From an uncultured Alistipes sp. (GTDB lineage: Bacteria > Bacteroidota > Bacteroidia > Bacteroidales > Rikenellaceae), in contig CANREN010000001.1 of NCBI GenBank assembly GCA_947629705.1, forward strand, positions 62,001 to 126,000: DNA of 64,000 nt, written 5' to 3'. The notes below the pieces were generated by a model. That model saw only the letters and a list, made by a program, of their open reading frames with translations, was not told the origin of the DNA and did no database searches. Both the position numbers and the translations under genes were made by a program. Positions 15,748-23,330 of the stretch are shown here, piece after piece. Position 1 is the first letter of the stretch, and each line of letters begins with the position of its first letter.

Positions 15748-17579
15748 CGATGAAACGGATTTGCACGACGGTTTTGTTGATGCTATGGGCGCTCGGCACG
15801 TGGGCGGCTGTGGAGAAGTCGCAGACGATCGTCTATATCAACGGTTCGAAATACTATGTCCATACCGTGCGGAAAGGCGAGACGATCTATGCCTTGTCCA
15901 AGACCTACGGGGTCAGCGAAGAGGCGATTTTGTCGAACAATCCTTCGGCCGCCGACGGACTGAAAGAGGCGACGAATCTTCGGATTCCCTGTCTTGCGCC
16001 GTCGGAACCGGCTGACCGCCCCTCCGAACGGAAAATCCGCAAGACGTTCGATCGGCATATCGTCGCGAAGGGCGAGACGTTCTATTCCATCTCCAGACGG
16101 TATGAAATTCCGGTCGGGACGTTGATGGCCGATAATCCGGGCGTCGATCCGGCGCATTTGAAGACCGGCGAACCGCTGTTGATCCGCAAGAAGCAGATCG
16201 GAACGGAAGACGCTGCCGGTTCGCAGGCGCAGTGGGAGGCATATCGCGACCGGCTCAACAGCATCTCCGGCGATACGGTCGTTTATCATATCGTGGAGAA
16301 AGGCGATACGTTCTACTCCTTGTCGCGTCGTTTCGACATTACGGAGGAGCAGATCAGCGAAATGAACAACGGGCTGAAAGCGGCCGATCTGAAGGTGGGG
16401 GCGATGATTCGAGTGCCGGGTGCACGGCCTGAAGAGGCGTCGCCGGTCGAACCGACGGATTCGATCGACGCTGACCGACGGCCGCTCCGGCCGGTGCCTC
16501 AAATGGTATTTCGGGCTTTGCCGGCGAAACAGCCGTTGCAGGTCGCTTTGTTGCTGCCCATCGAGGCCGGCGGCGAGACGAACCCCAATTATCTGGATTT
16601 TTATCAAGGTTTTCTGTTGGGACTGGACAGCGTGCGCACCCGCTACGGTCATTCGATCGATGTAACGCTTTACAATACCGGACGCAATGCCGAGCGGGTC
16701 CGGTCGGTTCTCGCGCTGCCCGCATTTTCCCGCACGCAGTTGATCGTCGGCCCCGTTTATGAGGAGGCGGGGTTGCAGGAGGTCGTGGCATTCGCCGAAC
16801 AGCGGGAGATTCCGGTCGTTTCGCCGTTGGCGCATATCACGAAAACGAATAGCGACGTGCTGTTCCAAATGGCCCCCGATTCGGCCGGCAAATACGACAA
16901 GGTTTCCGACCTGTTTCTTCCGGAAAAACGGATAACGTTAGTCTATTCCGGTTCGACCGATCGCGAATTCGAACGGGAGATGCTGGCCTGTTTGGGCGGA
17001 CGTCCCTGTCGGCGGTTCAATTACAGATACGAACACGGCACGGCCCGTCAGGAAGGTTCGTCGAGCGATCTTACGCCGTTACTTGAGAACGAAGATGATA
17101 ACGTGTTGATTATCATGTCGGACAACGAGGTGGACGTGGATCGGATTCTGGCGGGTATCGCTTCGGCGGATACCAATTTGCGGGCTCGGGGACGCACGAC
17201 GCCCCGTTTTACGGTGTTAGGCAATGCGCGTTGGAACCGTTACAACAACATCGACCGGTCGATGTTCTTCAAAGACCATGTAACGTTCCTTTCGACCTAC
17301 CATGCGAAACGGGATGCCGAGGCGGTGCGCGATTTCGACAGCGCCTATATCCGTGCGTTCGGCGTGCTGCCGACGTTGTACGCCTATCGCGGGTACGATG
17401 CGGCGTCGATTTTCTGCCCGGCCATGTACAACGATATCGAATACGACATGGAGGGCCGCCGATACCGTCCGTTGCAGACCGCCTATCGGTTCGAACAATC
17501 CGAGCCGAATGCCAATCATGTCAATACGAATTGGGTGCGGGTCGATTACAAACCCGATTTCACGATAACCATCGAATAA
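15744..17579 (+). CDS. Exported protein with three LysM domains and a periplasmic-binding-like domain
   Basis: 611 residues from the ATG at 15744, which overlaps the previous stop (a second ATG lies at 15750). Signal peptide residues 1-22 (ICTTVLLMLWALGTWAA). Three LysM modules follow at about 35-82, 105-150 and 180-225 (VRKGETIYALSKTYGV, VAKGETFYSISRRYEI, VEKGDTFYSLSRRFDI). After a Pro/Asp-rich linker, residues about 260-600 resemble type I periplasmic binding proteins (LQVALLLPIEAG, LIVGPVYEEA, IPVVSPLAHI). LysM binds peptidoglycan; the second part could sense or hold a small ligand or form a LpoA-like scaffold. Exact role unknown. Rex starts 3 bases later. Confidence 0.8.
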   Translation: MTMKRICTTVLLMLWALGTWAAVEKSQTIVYINGSKYYVHTVRKGETIYALSKTYGVSEEAILSNNPSAADGLKEATNLRIPCLAPSEPADRPSERKIRKTFDRHIVAKGETFYSISRRYEIPVGTLMADNPGVDPAHLKTGEPLLIRKKQIGTEDAAGSQAQWEAYRDRLNSISGDTVVYHIVEKGDTFYSLSRRFDITEEQISEMNNGLKAADLKVGAMIRVPGARPEEASPVEPTDSIDADRRPLRPVPQMVFRALPAKQPLQVALLLPIEAGGETNPNYLDFYQGFLLGLDSVRTRYGHSIDVTLYNTGRNAERVRSVLALPAFSRTQLIVGPVYEEAGLQEVVAFAEQREIPVVSPLAHITKTNSDVLFQMAPDSAGKYDKVSDLFLPEKRITLVYSGSTDREFEREMLACLGGRPCRRFNYRYEHGTARQEGSSSDLTPLLENEDDNVLIIMSDNEVDVDRILAGIASADTNLRARGRTTPRFTVLGNARWNRYNNIDRSMFFKDHVTFLSTYHAKRDAEAVRDFDSAYIRAFGVLPTLYAYRGYDAASIFCPAMYNDIEYDMEGRRYRPLQTAYRFEQSEPNANHVNTNWVRVDYKPDFTITIE

Positions 17580-17582
17580 ACC

Positions 17583-18227
17583 ATGGCGAATCTGACCAAT
17601 GTCATTCCCGAAAAGACCATCGAACGATTGAGCGAGTATCGTCGTACGCTGCTCGCCTGCCATAAACAGGGGATCACGCATATTTTCTCGCATGTGCTGG
17701 CCGGCATTCACGGCATCACAGCCGTGCAGGTGCGGCGCGACCTGATGTTGATCGGCTTTTCGAGCGATACGAAAAAGGGATACGACGTGCAGGTGTTGAT
17801 TGACTATATCAGCAATATCCTCGACAGTCCGACACCGATGCACGTCGCGGTCGTCGGCATGGGGCATCTCGGACAGGCTATTACCAAGTATTTCAACAGC
17901 AAGGGGTTGCAACTGCGCATCACGGCGGCTTTCGATGTCGATCCCGAGAAGGTCGGGCGGATGATCGACGGCATTCCGGTCTATCACATGGACCAGTTCG
18001 AAACGACGGTCGAGGAGAACGACATTGCGATCGTCATCGTCTCCTCGCCGACCGGTGTCGCCCCGCAGCTTGTCCTTCCGATCATCAATGCCGGGATCCG
18101 GGGCGTATTGAATTTCACCTCCACCCCGTTGAATTTCCCGCAGGGCATCATCGTCGAGAATTACGATATCACGACGCTGCTCGAAAAGGTCGCCTACTTC
18201 GTGAAAGAGGGCGACAGCAATAATTGA
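17583..18227 (+). CDS. rex: Redox-sensing transcriptional repressor Rex
   Basis: 214 residues. N-terminal winged helix (residues 8-80: IPEKTIERLSEYRRTL, ITAVQVRRDLMLIG) and a Rossmann NAD(H)-binding domain with GMGHLG at 92-97, followed by a C-terminal swap helix. Rex represses fermentative and respiratory genes at high NAD+/NADH and is released by NADH. The usual Rex 'DLxxFG' helix reads DLMLIG here, still within family variation. It is embedded in the dnaN-LysM run, so it is probably expressed constitutively. Its targets cannot be read from this window. Confidence 0.9.
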   Translation: MANLTNVIPEKTIERLSEYRRTLLACHKQGITHIFSHVLAGIHGITAVQVRRDLMLIGFSSDTKKGYDVQVLIDYISNILDSPTPMHVAVVGMGHLGQAITKYFNSKGLQLRITAAFDVDPEKVGRMIDGIPVYHMDQFETTVEENDIAIVIVSSPTGVAPQLVLPIINAGIRGVLNFTSTPLNFPQGIIVENYDITTLLEKVAYFVKEGDSNN

Positions 18228-18239
18228 CAGCAGCTCGTC

Positions 18240-18797
18240 ATGCAGATTTATCGGGGGTTCGATGCGTTGCCGCATTTCCGGCATCCGGCCGTTACGGTCG
18301 GTTCGTTCGACGGCGTGCACCGGGGACATCGGGCCTTGGTCGAGCGGCTGGTTGCCGAGGCGAGGCTGCTCGGGGGCGAAAGTCTCGTGTTGACGTTCGA
18401 ACCGCATCCAAGGATTGCGCTCGGACGGGCCGAAGGGTTGCAGCTGTTGACGACGCTCGACGAAAAAGCCGCCTTGTTGGAAGCCTTGGGGGTCGATGCG
18501 TTGATCGTGATCCCGTTCGACCGGACGTTCAGTGCGTTGTCGGGGGCGGATTTCGTCGAACGGATTCTGCGCGGAAAATTGGGCGCTGAAACGTTAGTCG
18601 CGGGCTTCAATCACCGCTTCGGACACGATCGCTGCGACTGCGAATCGGCCGTCGCCGGTCGGATGAAGATCGTGCGGGTCGCAGCTTGCGAGGTGGATGG
18701 GCGGCGAGTCAGTTCGACACTTATCCGCAAGCTGATAGCTGCCGGCAACCGGATCGAAGCGGAACGATTGGCCGGTCATCCGCTGAATGATTATTAA
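18240..18797 (+). CDS. FAD synthetase domain protein (kinase-less RibF)
   Basis: 185 residues, against about 310 for bifunctional RibF. It has the adenylyltransferase half only: VTVGSFDGVHRGHRALV (HxGH nucleotidyl-transfer motif), LTFEPHPR, DRTFSALSGADFV, GFNHRFGHDR and the closing SSTLIRKLIAAGN. The frame ends at GHPLNDY, just where the riboflavin kinase domain normally begins, and no kinase-like sequence follows. By family it would turn FMN and ATP into FAD. A separate riboflavin kinase or a full RibF should exist elsewhere. Conserved motifs argue it is functional rather than a decayed fragment. Confidence 0.78.
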   Translation: MQIYRGFDALPHFRHPAVTVGSFDGVHRGHRALVERLVAEARLLGGESLVLTFEPHPRIALGRAEGLQLLTTLDEKAALLEALGVDALIVIPFDRTFSALSGADFVERILRGKLGAETLVAGFNHRFGHDRCDCESAVAGRMKIVRVAACEVDGRRVSSTLIRKLIAAGNRIEAERLAGHPLNDY

Positions 18798-18799
18798 CC

Positions 18800-18825
18800 G
18801 GTCGATTTTCTTTGGAAAGTCGACC
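18800..18825 (+). other. RNA hairpin between the FAD synthetase and thioesterase genes
   Basis: GGTCGATTTTC (18800-18810) pairs with GAAAGTCGACC (18815-18825) around TTTG, one G-T pair. No T-run follows, so it looks more like a processing or stability hairpin than a terminator. Confidence 0.5.
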
Positions 18826-18845
18826 CAACGATCGAATAAAACGCT

Positions 18846-19259
18846 ATGGTCTCACACGATTGCAAAATACGGGTTTGGTACAAGCATACCGACCAGATGG
18901 GCATCTGCCATCATTCGAATTACATCTGTTATTACGAGGCGGCTCGCAGCGAATTGATGCGCTGGCTCGGTCTGTCATTCTCCGAGGTCGAACGGCGCGG
19001 AATCATGATGCCGATTTTGGAGGTGCAGTCGAACTATCTGCGGCCGGCGTATTACGACGAGTTGCTGACCGTGCGCATTCGGTTGAAGGAACGGCCGGCG
19101 GCCCGCATCAATTTCTATTATGAGATTTACAACGAGCAGGGGCAGCTGCTCAATACCGGCATGACCCAGCTGGGATTCATCCATAGCGACACCCGCCGTC
19201 CGTGCCGATGCCCGGATTGGTTCGCGGCGCTGCTCGACGGCCGTTGGGTAGAGGAATAG
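18846..19259 (+). CDS. Hotdog-fold acyl-CoA thioesterase (YbgC/FadM type)
   Basis: 137 residues, full length for a single 4HBT hotdog domain. The active-site segment KHTDQMGICHHSNYICYYEAAR carries the Asp and Tyr typical of the YbgC/4-hydroxybenzoyl-CoA thioesterase group, and FLEVQSNYLRPA-like residues (LEVQSNYLRPAYYDEL) follow. It probably hydrolyses an acyl-CoA or acyl-ACP; the chain is not known. Last gene of the 12,938-19,259 series and followed at once by a strong hairpin. Confidence 0.88.
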   Translation: MVSHDCKIRVWYKHTDQMGICHHSNYICYYEAARSELMRWLGLSFSEVERRGIMMPILEVQSNYLRPAYYDELLTVRIRLKERPAARINFYYEIYNEQGQLLNTGMTQLGFIHSDTRRPCRCPDWFAALLDGRWVEE

Positions 19260-19266
19260 AGCGAAA

Positions 19267-19298
19267 GGCGCCTGTTCGTTTTTTTCCGAGCAGGCGCC
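19267..19298 (+). terminator. Bidirectional terminator between the thioesterase and htpG
   Basis: GGCGCCTGTTCG (19267-19278) pairs with CGAGCAGGCGCC (19287-19298), one G-T pair, with a T-run in the loop. An outer GCGAAA/TTTCGC pair (19261-19266, 19305-19310) extends the structure. It separates two convergent genes. Confidence 0.7.
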
Positions 19299-19318
19299 CT
19301 GCGCTTTCGCTTCTGCGT

Positions 19319-21379
19319 CTATTTTTCGATCAACGAAATCGAACGCTGGATGAAGTCCGTCAGATTTTTGCCCTTCAACATGCCGTTCGTCAGCAGAGCC
19401 AGGTCGATGATCTGTTTGACGAGTTTGTTCTCGGCACCGATTTGCGTCAGCCGTTGATTCCGTTCGTCGCGCAGGGTAACGACCTTCTTGGACAGCTCCT
19501 CGCGGGTCGATTTCTCCTCGGGCGTGAAATCCTCCTCTTTCTTCTCCTTGACGACCTCTTCGAACCGTTTCTCTTCGGCGACGGCCGCATCGATCTTTTT
19601 GGTGATCGATTTCAGTTTGTCGCCGTAAGCATTTTCGGCATCGGCCAAAATGCGGGCGACAATGGGGTGGTTGCCGTTCACCGCAATGGTGAAATGGTCG
19701 GGCATCTGTCCGTAGAACTGGCTCATGCCGCCTCCGCCCATCGCCGCCATCTCTTTCATGCGTCGCATGAATTCGTTTTGCGTGATGACGACCGGCGCTT
19801 CATCGGGTTCCATCGCCTCGAACGAGATATTGTATTGGATTTTCTCGTCTTTCGGCATCTGGCTTTCGAACACCGGCCGCAGCATCTCCTGCTGCGCTTC
19901 GGTCAGCGACATTTTGACGTTCTCCTCTTTCTGGATCAGTTTCTCGATGACATCGCTGTCCACGCGCACGAAGCGGCTTCCCTGGTTCTTCGATTCGTAC
20001 CAGTTGACGTAATGACTGTCCAACTGCCCGTTCATGACCAACACGTCGTAGCCTTTGGCCTTGGCCGCCTCGACGAACGTATGCTTCTCGACGGGATCGT
20101 CGACATAGAGGAATACGGTGGTTTTGTTCTTGTCCGTTTGGTTTCCCCTGACCTTGTCAAGATACTCCTTCGCAGTGAAGTATTTGTTGTCGATATTCTT
20201 CCACAGCATGAAGTTTTCGGCCTTTTCGGCGAACTTCTCGTCGGTCAGGATGCCGTACTGGATGAAGATTTTCAGATCGTCCCACTTCGCTTCGTAGTCG
20301 GGGCGCATCGTCGAGAACAACTCTTGCAGACGGTCGGCGACCTTGCGGGTAATGTAGCTCGAAATTTTCTTGACGTTGGCGTCGCTTTGCAGATAGCTGC
20401 GCGATACGTTCAGCGGAATGTCGGGCGAGTCGATGACCCCGTGCAGCAGCGTCAGATATTCCGGAACGATCCCTTCGACCTGGTCGGTTACATAAACCTG
20501 GTTGGAATAGAGCTGGATTTTATTCTTCTGAATCTCGAAATTGTTGTGGATCTTCGGGAAATAGAGGATGCCGGTCAAGTGGAACGGGTAGTCGATGTTC
20601 AGATGGATATAGAACAGCGGTTCGTCGCTCATCGGATAGAGGTCGCGGTAGAACTCCTTGTATTGTTCCTCGGTAATGTCGGCCGGTTTGCGCGTCCAGA
20701 GCGGATCGATATCGTTGATGACATTGTCTTTCTCCGTATCGACGTATTTGCCATCCTTCCACTCTTTGACCTTGCCGAAGACGATGGGAATCGGCAGGAA
20801 TCGGCAGTATTTGCGCAACAAATCCTGTACCTTGTCGCTTTCGGCGTACTCCGACGTATCTTCGGAAAGATGCAGCACGATGGTCGTGCCGCGGTCATGC
20901 GCTTCGTCGGTCTCCTCCATTTCGAACTCCGGCGTGCCCGTGCAGCTCCAGTGCACGGTTTTGGCCCCCTCCTTGTAGGATCGGGTGATGATCTCCACCT
21001 TGTCCGACACCATGAACGAGGAGTAGAAACCCAGTCCGAAGTGGCCGATGATCGCCTGGTTCTTGTATTTCTCCATGAACTCCTCGGCGCCCGAGAAGGC
21101 GATTTGATTGATGTAGCGATCGACTTCGTCGGCCGTCATGCCGATGCCTCGGTCGGTTACGGAGAGCGTCTTTTTCTCCTTGTCGACGGCGACGCGGATG
21201 GACAGGTCGCCGAGATCGCCTTTCACTTCGCCGATCGACGAAAAGGTCTTCAACTTTTGGGTTGCATCTACGGCATTGGAAATCAGCTCGCGCAGGAAGA
21301 TTTCGTGATCCGAATAGAGGAATTTCTTAATCACGGGGAAAATGTTCTCCGTCGTAACTCCGATTTTTCCGTTTTTCAT
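19319..21379 (-). CDS. htpG: Molecular chaperone HtpG (Hsp90)
   Basis: 686 residues from the ATG at 21379 (MKNGKIGVTTENIFPVIKKFLYSD is the family's usual opening); an in-frame extension to 21457 is unlikely. GHKL ATPase features: ELISNAVDATQK (Glu and Asn), DRGIGMT, and GHFGLGFYSSFMV. Middle domain WxxxxKPAD-like segment (LWTRKPADITEEQY), and a dimerisation domain ending LTDFIQRSISLIEK. It is an ATP-driven cytosolic chaperone, somewhat longer than E. coli HtpG (624) through a charged stretch near residues 610-650. Single-gene unit. Confidence 0.96.
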   Translation of the reverse strand: MKNGKIGVTTENIFPVIKKFLYSDHEIFLRELISNAVDATQKLKTFSSIGEVKGDLGDLSIRVAVDKEKKTLSVTDRGIGMTADEVDRYINQIAFSGAEEFMEKYKNQAIIGHFGLGFYSSFMVSDKVEIITRSYKEGAKTVHWSCTGTPEFEMEETDEAHDRGTTIVLHLSEDTSEYAESDKVQDLLRKYCRFLPIPIVFGKVKEWKDGKYVDTEKDNVINDIDPLWTRKPADITEEQYKEFYRDLYPMSDEPLFYIHLNIDYPFHLTGILYFPKIHNNFEIQKNKIQLYSNQVYVTDQVEGIVPEYLTLLHGVIDSPDIPLNVSRSYLQSDANVKKISSYITRKVADRLQELFSTMRPDYEAKWDDLKIFIQYGILTDEKFAEKAENFMLWKNIDNKYFTAKEYLDKVRGNQTDKNKTTVFLYVDDPVEKHTFVEAAKAKGYDVLVMNGQLDSHYVNWYESKNQGSRFVRVDSDVIEKLIQKEENVKMSLTEAQQEMLRPVFESQMPKDEKIQYNISFEAMEPDEAPVVITQNEFMRRMKEMAAMGGGGMSQFYGQMPDHFTIAVNGNHPIVARILADAENAYGDKLKSITKKIDAAVAEEKRFEEVVKEKKEEDFTPEEKSTREELSKKVVTLRDERNQRLTQIGAENKLVKQIIDLALLTNGMLKGKNLTDFIQRSISLIEK

Positions 21380-21488
21380 GGTTGTGTCAGTGGTTTTTGT
21401 AATTTTCGTTTGTACTCGGGTGCAACAAAGGGTGTGCCAGCGCTTTTTGTCTGCCATTTTGGCAGTTGCAGACTGACAGAATAAAAAA

Positions 21489-21520
21489 TTTGCCTTTTTA
21501 TTGAATATTGTCTATATTTG
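21489..21520 (+). promoter_or_regulatory. Consensus promoter of the small membrane protein gene
   Basis: TTTG (21489-21492), exactly 20 bases, TATATTTG (21513-21520). One of the best promoter matches in the window, 52 bases before the ATG at 21573. Confidence 0.75.
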
Positions 21521-21572
21521 TATAGATAAATCTCCGGTGTATGTTTTAGGTGATTCATAAAGCCGAAAAAAA

Positions 21573-21917
21573 ATGAAAATAAGAATTGAGTTTGCGAACA
21601 AGTGGGGGTTGGGGCTTCTTTTTCCGAAAGCCGACCCGTTTATGATGACCCTGTGCTACCGGTTTTTTCGTGAGGGGACTACCGTGGCTTTGATTATCGG
21701 GTGTTTGGGTTGCGTTTTCGGCGACAGTTCCGGGCTTGCACCTGCATTCGTTTCCGCATGCCGCTGGATGACAGTCGGCTGTACGGCAATCGCCATACTC
21801 GCCGTAGGGGTCGATATGTTGGGAGAGCTTCGGACTCGCCGACTGAACCTCGTTTCTGTTTTTGCAATCGCGGTATTGCTTGCTTATGCCGGATTGATCC
21901 TATTCTTTCCGTGGTAA
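21573..21917 (+). CDS. Small membrane protein of unknown function
   Basis: 114 residues, not recognised. Three hydrophobic segments are visible: about 36-50 (VALIIGCLGCVFG), 62-84 (ACRWMTVGCTAIAILAVGVDMLG) and 91-112 (LVSVFAIAVLLAYAGLILFFPW). The N-terminal 30 residues are amphipathic and basic (MKIRIEFANKWGLGLLFPKADPF). It stands alone between htpG and the aldose epimerase operon with its own consensus promoter and a strong terminator, so it is very probably expressed. Confidence 0.6.
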   Translation: MKIRIEFANKWGLGLLFPKADPFMMTLCYRFFREGTTVALIIGCLGCVFGDSSGLAPAFVSACRWMTVGCTAIAILAVGVDMLGELRTRRLNLVSVFAIAVLLAYAGLILFFPW

Positions 21918-21948
21918 GGGACCCGTGCAGAAAACAGACAAACCAAGA

Positions 21949-21982
21949 GCGGGCCGGTGTCGAATCACCGGCCCGCCTTTTT
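21949..21982. terminator. Strong bidirectional terminator
   Basis: GCGGGCCGGTG (21949-21959) pairs perfectly with CACCGGCCCGC (21966-21976), followed by CTTTTTTC. It ends the small membrane protein transcript and faces the end of the aldose epimerase gene. Confidence 0.85.
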
Positions 21983-22001
21983 TCAGATAAGTTTGCAAGC
22001 A

Positions 22002-22994
22002 TTATTTAGCAAATAAATAAAAATTCATTGAGAACGTGTCGCCCGGGGCGATGCTGCGGAAACCGGCAGCTTCGGGATCGGCCGCATTGGGCGCATCGGT
22101 CGTCCACGACTGCGGTTCGGGACAGCAGTAGGGCACCTGCCCGCCATTGTTCCAGATCGTCCAGTAGGTCGTATGGCCGTCCACTTCGTAGAACGTGCGG
22201 ACGCCCGTCCGCTTGTTTTCGACCAACGCACCGCGATAGGGTTTGCCGTCCACGTCGATCTCCCGCAAGGTGAATCCCGCTTCGATCGGAGCACAATCGG
22301 TTACCTGCAATCCTCCCTCACGCAATTTCGAAAATCGTTCCGTCAGGGGCAGCTTCCGGCCCGTCGGAAGGTTGCGGCCGTCGAGTTCGACCTGCTCGCC
22401 GACAGCGACGCGCAACACGTAATCGCTCGCTTCGCCGCCTGCGAACGGAATGCACAAAGGCGTGTGGAATCCTACGCCGACCGGCATCCGTTGTTCGCTG
22501 CGGTTGGTGAACGTTACCTCCTGTTTCAGCCCCTTCGCACTCAATCTGTAAATGATCTTGCATTTGAATTCGTGCGGGAAGTGGCGGTAAACGGCATCGT
22601 TTCCGGCGTTGGAGTAATAACGGCATTCGATCAGCACTTCGTCCCCTGTCTCGCGCGCTTTCGAAACGGCGAACGGCAGACCTTTGATGATTCCGTGGTG
22701 ATAGTTGTGCTCTTTTTCGATGGTAATGGGATACTGATAGGTGCGTCCTTCGAACACATACCGTCCGTCCGCGATCCGGTTGGGCGGGAAGAGCAGCGGC
22801 AGTCCGAATATCTGCGGACGGCTTTTGAAGGTTTCGATTTCATCGGCCGCCGGCGTGCGGAGAATCTCCGCGCCCAACCGCGTGTCGGCCAATCGCACGA
22901 GGTTGGCCCCCACCGACGGAATGAGCAGGGCCGTGTAGTCTCCCTTGGCGAATTCGACGGCCTGCAAGCCGTTCCAGTCTATGCAGTGCAGCAT
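22002..22994 (-). CDS. Aldose 1-epimerase family protein
   Basis: 330 residues from the ATG at 22994, two bases after the trxA stop; 52 more in-frame codons upstream overlap trxA and are rejected. Galactose-mutarotase-like fold: LLFPPNRIADGRYVFEGRTYQYP, the catalytic His in HNYHHGIIKGLPF, and GVGFHTPLCIPF with the second His. It interconverts anomers of a hexose or a hexose phosphate; the exact sugar is not readable. Third gene of a dnaE-trxA-epimerase operon. Confidence 0.82.
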   Translation of the reverse strand: MLHCIDWNGLQAVEFAKGDYTALLIPSVGANLVRLADTRLGAEILRTPAADEIETFKSRPQIFGLPLLFPPNRIADGRYVFEGRTYQYPITIEKEHNYHHGIIKGLPFAVSKARETGDEVLIECRYYSNAGNDAVYRHFPHEFKCKIIYRLSAKGLKQEVTFTNRSEQRMPVGVGFHTPLCIPFAGGEASDYVLRVAVGEQVELDGRNLPTGRKLPLTERFSKLREGGLQVTDCAPIEAGFTLREIDVDGKPYRGALVENKRTGVRTFYEVDGHTTYWTIWNNGGQVPYCCPEPQSWTTDAPNAADPEAAGFRSIAPGDTFSMNFYLFAK

Positions 22995-22996
22995 CT

Positions 22997-23311
22997 TTAC
23001 AGGAGCTTGTCGATTTTCGCTTTCAGCGCCTCTTTCGAGCAGGCGCCGACCTGCTTGTCGACCAATTCGCCGTTTTTCAGGAAGAGGAGGGTCGGAATGT
23101 TGCGCACGCTGTATTTTACAGCGATGTCGTCGTTCTCCTGAACATCGCATTTGCCGATGACGACCTTATCGCCGTATTCGGCGGCCAATTCATCGACGAT
23201 CGGCGCGATCATGCGGCAGGGGCCGCACCATTCGGCCCAAAAGTCGATGACGACGGGTTTGCCGGAGGCCAATACCTCCTCGAGATTCGCTTGGTTGATT
23301 GCTAATGCCAT
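22997..23311 (-). CDS. trxA: Thioredoxin
   Basis: 104 residues from the ATG at 23311, the classical thioredoxin size. Active site WAEWCGPCRM, then the buried cis-Pro in VRNIPTLLFLKNGE. No signal peptide, so it is the cytosolic disulfide reductant. It starts 19 bases after the dnaE stop and is followed at 2 bases by the aldose epimerase. Confidence 0.95.
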   Translation of the reverse strand: MALAINQANLEEVLASGKPVVIDFWAEWCGPCRMIAPIVDELAAEYGDKVVIGKCDVQENDDIAVKYSVRNIPTLLFLKNGELVDKQVGACSKEALKAKIDKLL

Positions 23312-23330
23312 AGTAATTCGGTTTTTTGAT

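Noticed and set aside
19202..21484. 760-codon open frame antisense to htpG
   Set aside because: It mirrors htpG exactly, has no start context or promoter, and its residue composition (Phe, Asp, Arg, Val rich) is that of a reverse-complement shadow in high-GC DNA.
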